Below, piece by piece: positions 5,473 to 6,304 of a stretch of DNA of 6,304 nt. This stretch comes from Bacillota bacterium (lineage in GTDB: Bacteria; Bacillota; Bacilli; Bacillales; Cytobacillaceae). Numbering within the stretch: the stretch's first letter is position 1; each line of letters opens with the position of its first letter. The notes below the pieces were generated by a model. It was not told the DNA's origin. It saw only the letters and a list, made by a program, of their open reading frames with translations, and made no database searches. The DNA lies in assembly GCA_030705745.1 (NCBI GenBank), contig JAUZPT010000183.1, forward strand, positions 1-6,304. Reading direction: 5' to 3'. The position numbers and the translations under genes are program-made.

Positions 5473-6111
5473 ATGAATAAAGCTAAAATAGTTAACCTTG
5501 CCATCGGAAAACCTAAAGAATATAAATGGAATAATTCATTGGAGCAATCGGCGATCGGCAAAACATCTGTCGAAAAATTGATCGTAAAAAAAGCGGAAAT
5601 CAACGGAGACAATGTAGCCAATCTCGAATTTCATGGTGGTATGGACCGAGTAATTTGCCTATATCCTGCCGAACATTATGAGCAATGGGAGCAGGAATTT
5701 AATACGAGTCTCTCTATTCCGGCCTTCGGTGAAAATATAACAGCAAGCGGCATGAAGGAAGAAGAAATCTGCATTGGAGATATCTTTAAAATCGGGGATG
5801 CAATTGTTCAGGTAACCCAGGGGAGAATCCCGTGCTCGACCATTTCAAAATATAATCACATCGACCTTTTCCTTAAAAGGGTGTATGAATCCTGCTTGAC
5901 CGGATATTTTTTCAGAGTGATTGAAGAAGGCTGCATTTCCAGTGATTCAACGATCGAATTGATGGAACGGCATTCGAAAGGGGTTACCGTATTAAAAGCC
6001 ACCCAAGTACTATTTCATGATTCGAAAAATGAAACGGCTATAAAAGAGATTCTCGAAGTCAATGAATTGGCTGATGTATGGAAAAAACAATTTTTAAAGG
6101 CTCTAAAATAA
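5473..6111 (+). CDS. MOSC-domain protein, YiiM/YflK type
   Basis: A 212-residue cytoplasmic protein. The MOSC beta-barrel domain shows EFHGGMDRVICLYP (52-65), the FGENIT motif (85-90), CIGDIF (100-105) and the conserved cysteine C121 in RIPCSTIS. In this superfamily that cysteine is thought to hold the molybdenum cofactor. A short helical C-terminus (about 165-212) fits the 3-alpha domain found in YiiM-like proteins. E. coli YiiM helps detoxify N-hydroxylated bases such as 6-hydroxylaminopurine, and a similar reductive role is possible but not shown here. The common PRxPC around the cysteine reads GRIPC. AAGGTGAG (5463-5470) is only 2 nt from the ATG, with core AGGTG 4 nt away. No terminator follows the stop, so transcripts may run into the T-box leader. 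Confidence 0.88.
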   Translation: MNKAKIVNLAIGKPKEYKWNNSLEQSAIGKTSVEKLIVKKAEINGDNVANLEFHGGMDRVICLYPAEHYEQWEQEFNTSLSIPAFGENITASGMKEEEICIGDIFKIGDAIVQVTQGRIPCSTISKYNHIDLFLKRVYESCLTGYFFRVIEEGCISSDSTIELMERHSKGVTVLKATQVLFHDSKNETAIKEILEVNELADVWKKQFLKALK

Positions 6112-6135
6112 ATTATCTTTAATCAATTTAAATCC

Positions 6136-6165
6136 TTGACAACTTTAATGTATATGTCATATCAT
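6136..6165 (+). promoter_or_regulatory. SigA-type promoter of the T-box transcript
   Basis: A consensus TTGACA (6136-6141) and TATCAT (6160-6165, 5/6) are separated by 18 nt. The transcript would start near 6172, shortly before the T-box stem I. Confidence 0.75.
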
Positions 6166-6189
6166 GATAACCAACATAAAGAATATGAA

Positions 6190-6304
6190 GGGCAATGAGG
6201 AAGAGTAGTAGCTGTTACGGATTCTTTAGAGAGCTGATGGCCGGTGAAAATCAGTGTATACGTAATTGTGAATGGACTTCTAAGCCTCCAAACCGAACCT
6301 CTAT
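6190..6304 (+). promoter_or_regulatory. T-box leader, tryptophan specifier (3' part outside window)
   Basis: Stem I of a T-box riboswitch is visible. The base pairs GAGG (6197-6200) with CCTC (6285-6288). AGTA (6204-6207) faces GAA (6270-6272), the loop-E pair that frames the specifier. The middle stem is GTTACG (6214-6219) against CGTAAT (6261-6266). The distal part has AGAGAG (6228-6233), stem CTGAT/ATCAG (6234-6238/6250-6254) and the GGTGAAA apical loop. The specifier codon reads TGG at 6273-6275, followed by the usual purine A. Uncharged tRNA-Trp would be sensed, favouring antitermination. The antiterminator, terminator and controlled gene (trpS or a Trp biosynthesis or transport gene would be expected) lie beyond the window. 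Confidence 0.88.

Overview
The window reads as an ordinary chromosomal stretch of a low-GC, Gram-positive, spore-forming Bacillaceae (Bacillus or a close relative). This is inferred from the AT-rich base composition, strong AGGAGG-type ribosome sites, SigA-like promoters, a T-box leader, a YdjO-family zinc-ribbon protein and an orphan sporulation-type histidine kinase. The exact genus cannot be fixed from the sequence alone.

Layout, left to right. (1) The C-terminal 222 residues of aerobic glycerol-3-phosphate dehydrogenase GlpD (+), closed by a terminator that contains its own stop codon. (2) A complete nucleoside hydrolase of the IunH superfamily (+). (3) A strong SigA-type promoter, a leader of about 130 nt with an internal intrinsic terminator, then ydjO (+), a small cysteine-rich protein. 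(4) A hairpin usable in both directions, shared with the convergent DUF6509-like acidic protein (-). (5) A divergent promoter region and a soluble PAS-containing histidine kinase (+), ending in a 12-bp perfect hairpin. (6) A 12-TM MFS transporter of the DHA1 drug/siderophore exporter type (-). (7) Divergent from it, a MOSC-domain protein of the YiiM/YflK type (+). (8) At the right edge, a SigA-type promoter and the 5' part (most of stem I) of a T-box leader whose specifier reads UGG (Trp). The gene it controls lies outside the window.

The genes do not form one pathway. Nearly every one has its own promoter or terminator, and orientation changes four times, so this is a run of independent single-gene units. 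I see no mobile element, CRISPR array, tRNA, rRNA or phage remnant, and no defence or biosynthetic cluster. The parts worth attention are regulatory: the terminator-bearing leader of ydjO, a SigH-like promoter overlapping a SigA-like one ahead of the kinase, and the tryptophan T-box. I did not find a convincing undescribed multi-gene system. The ydjO leader is the best candidate for something not yet characterised.
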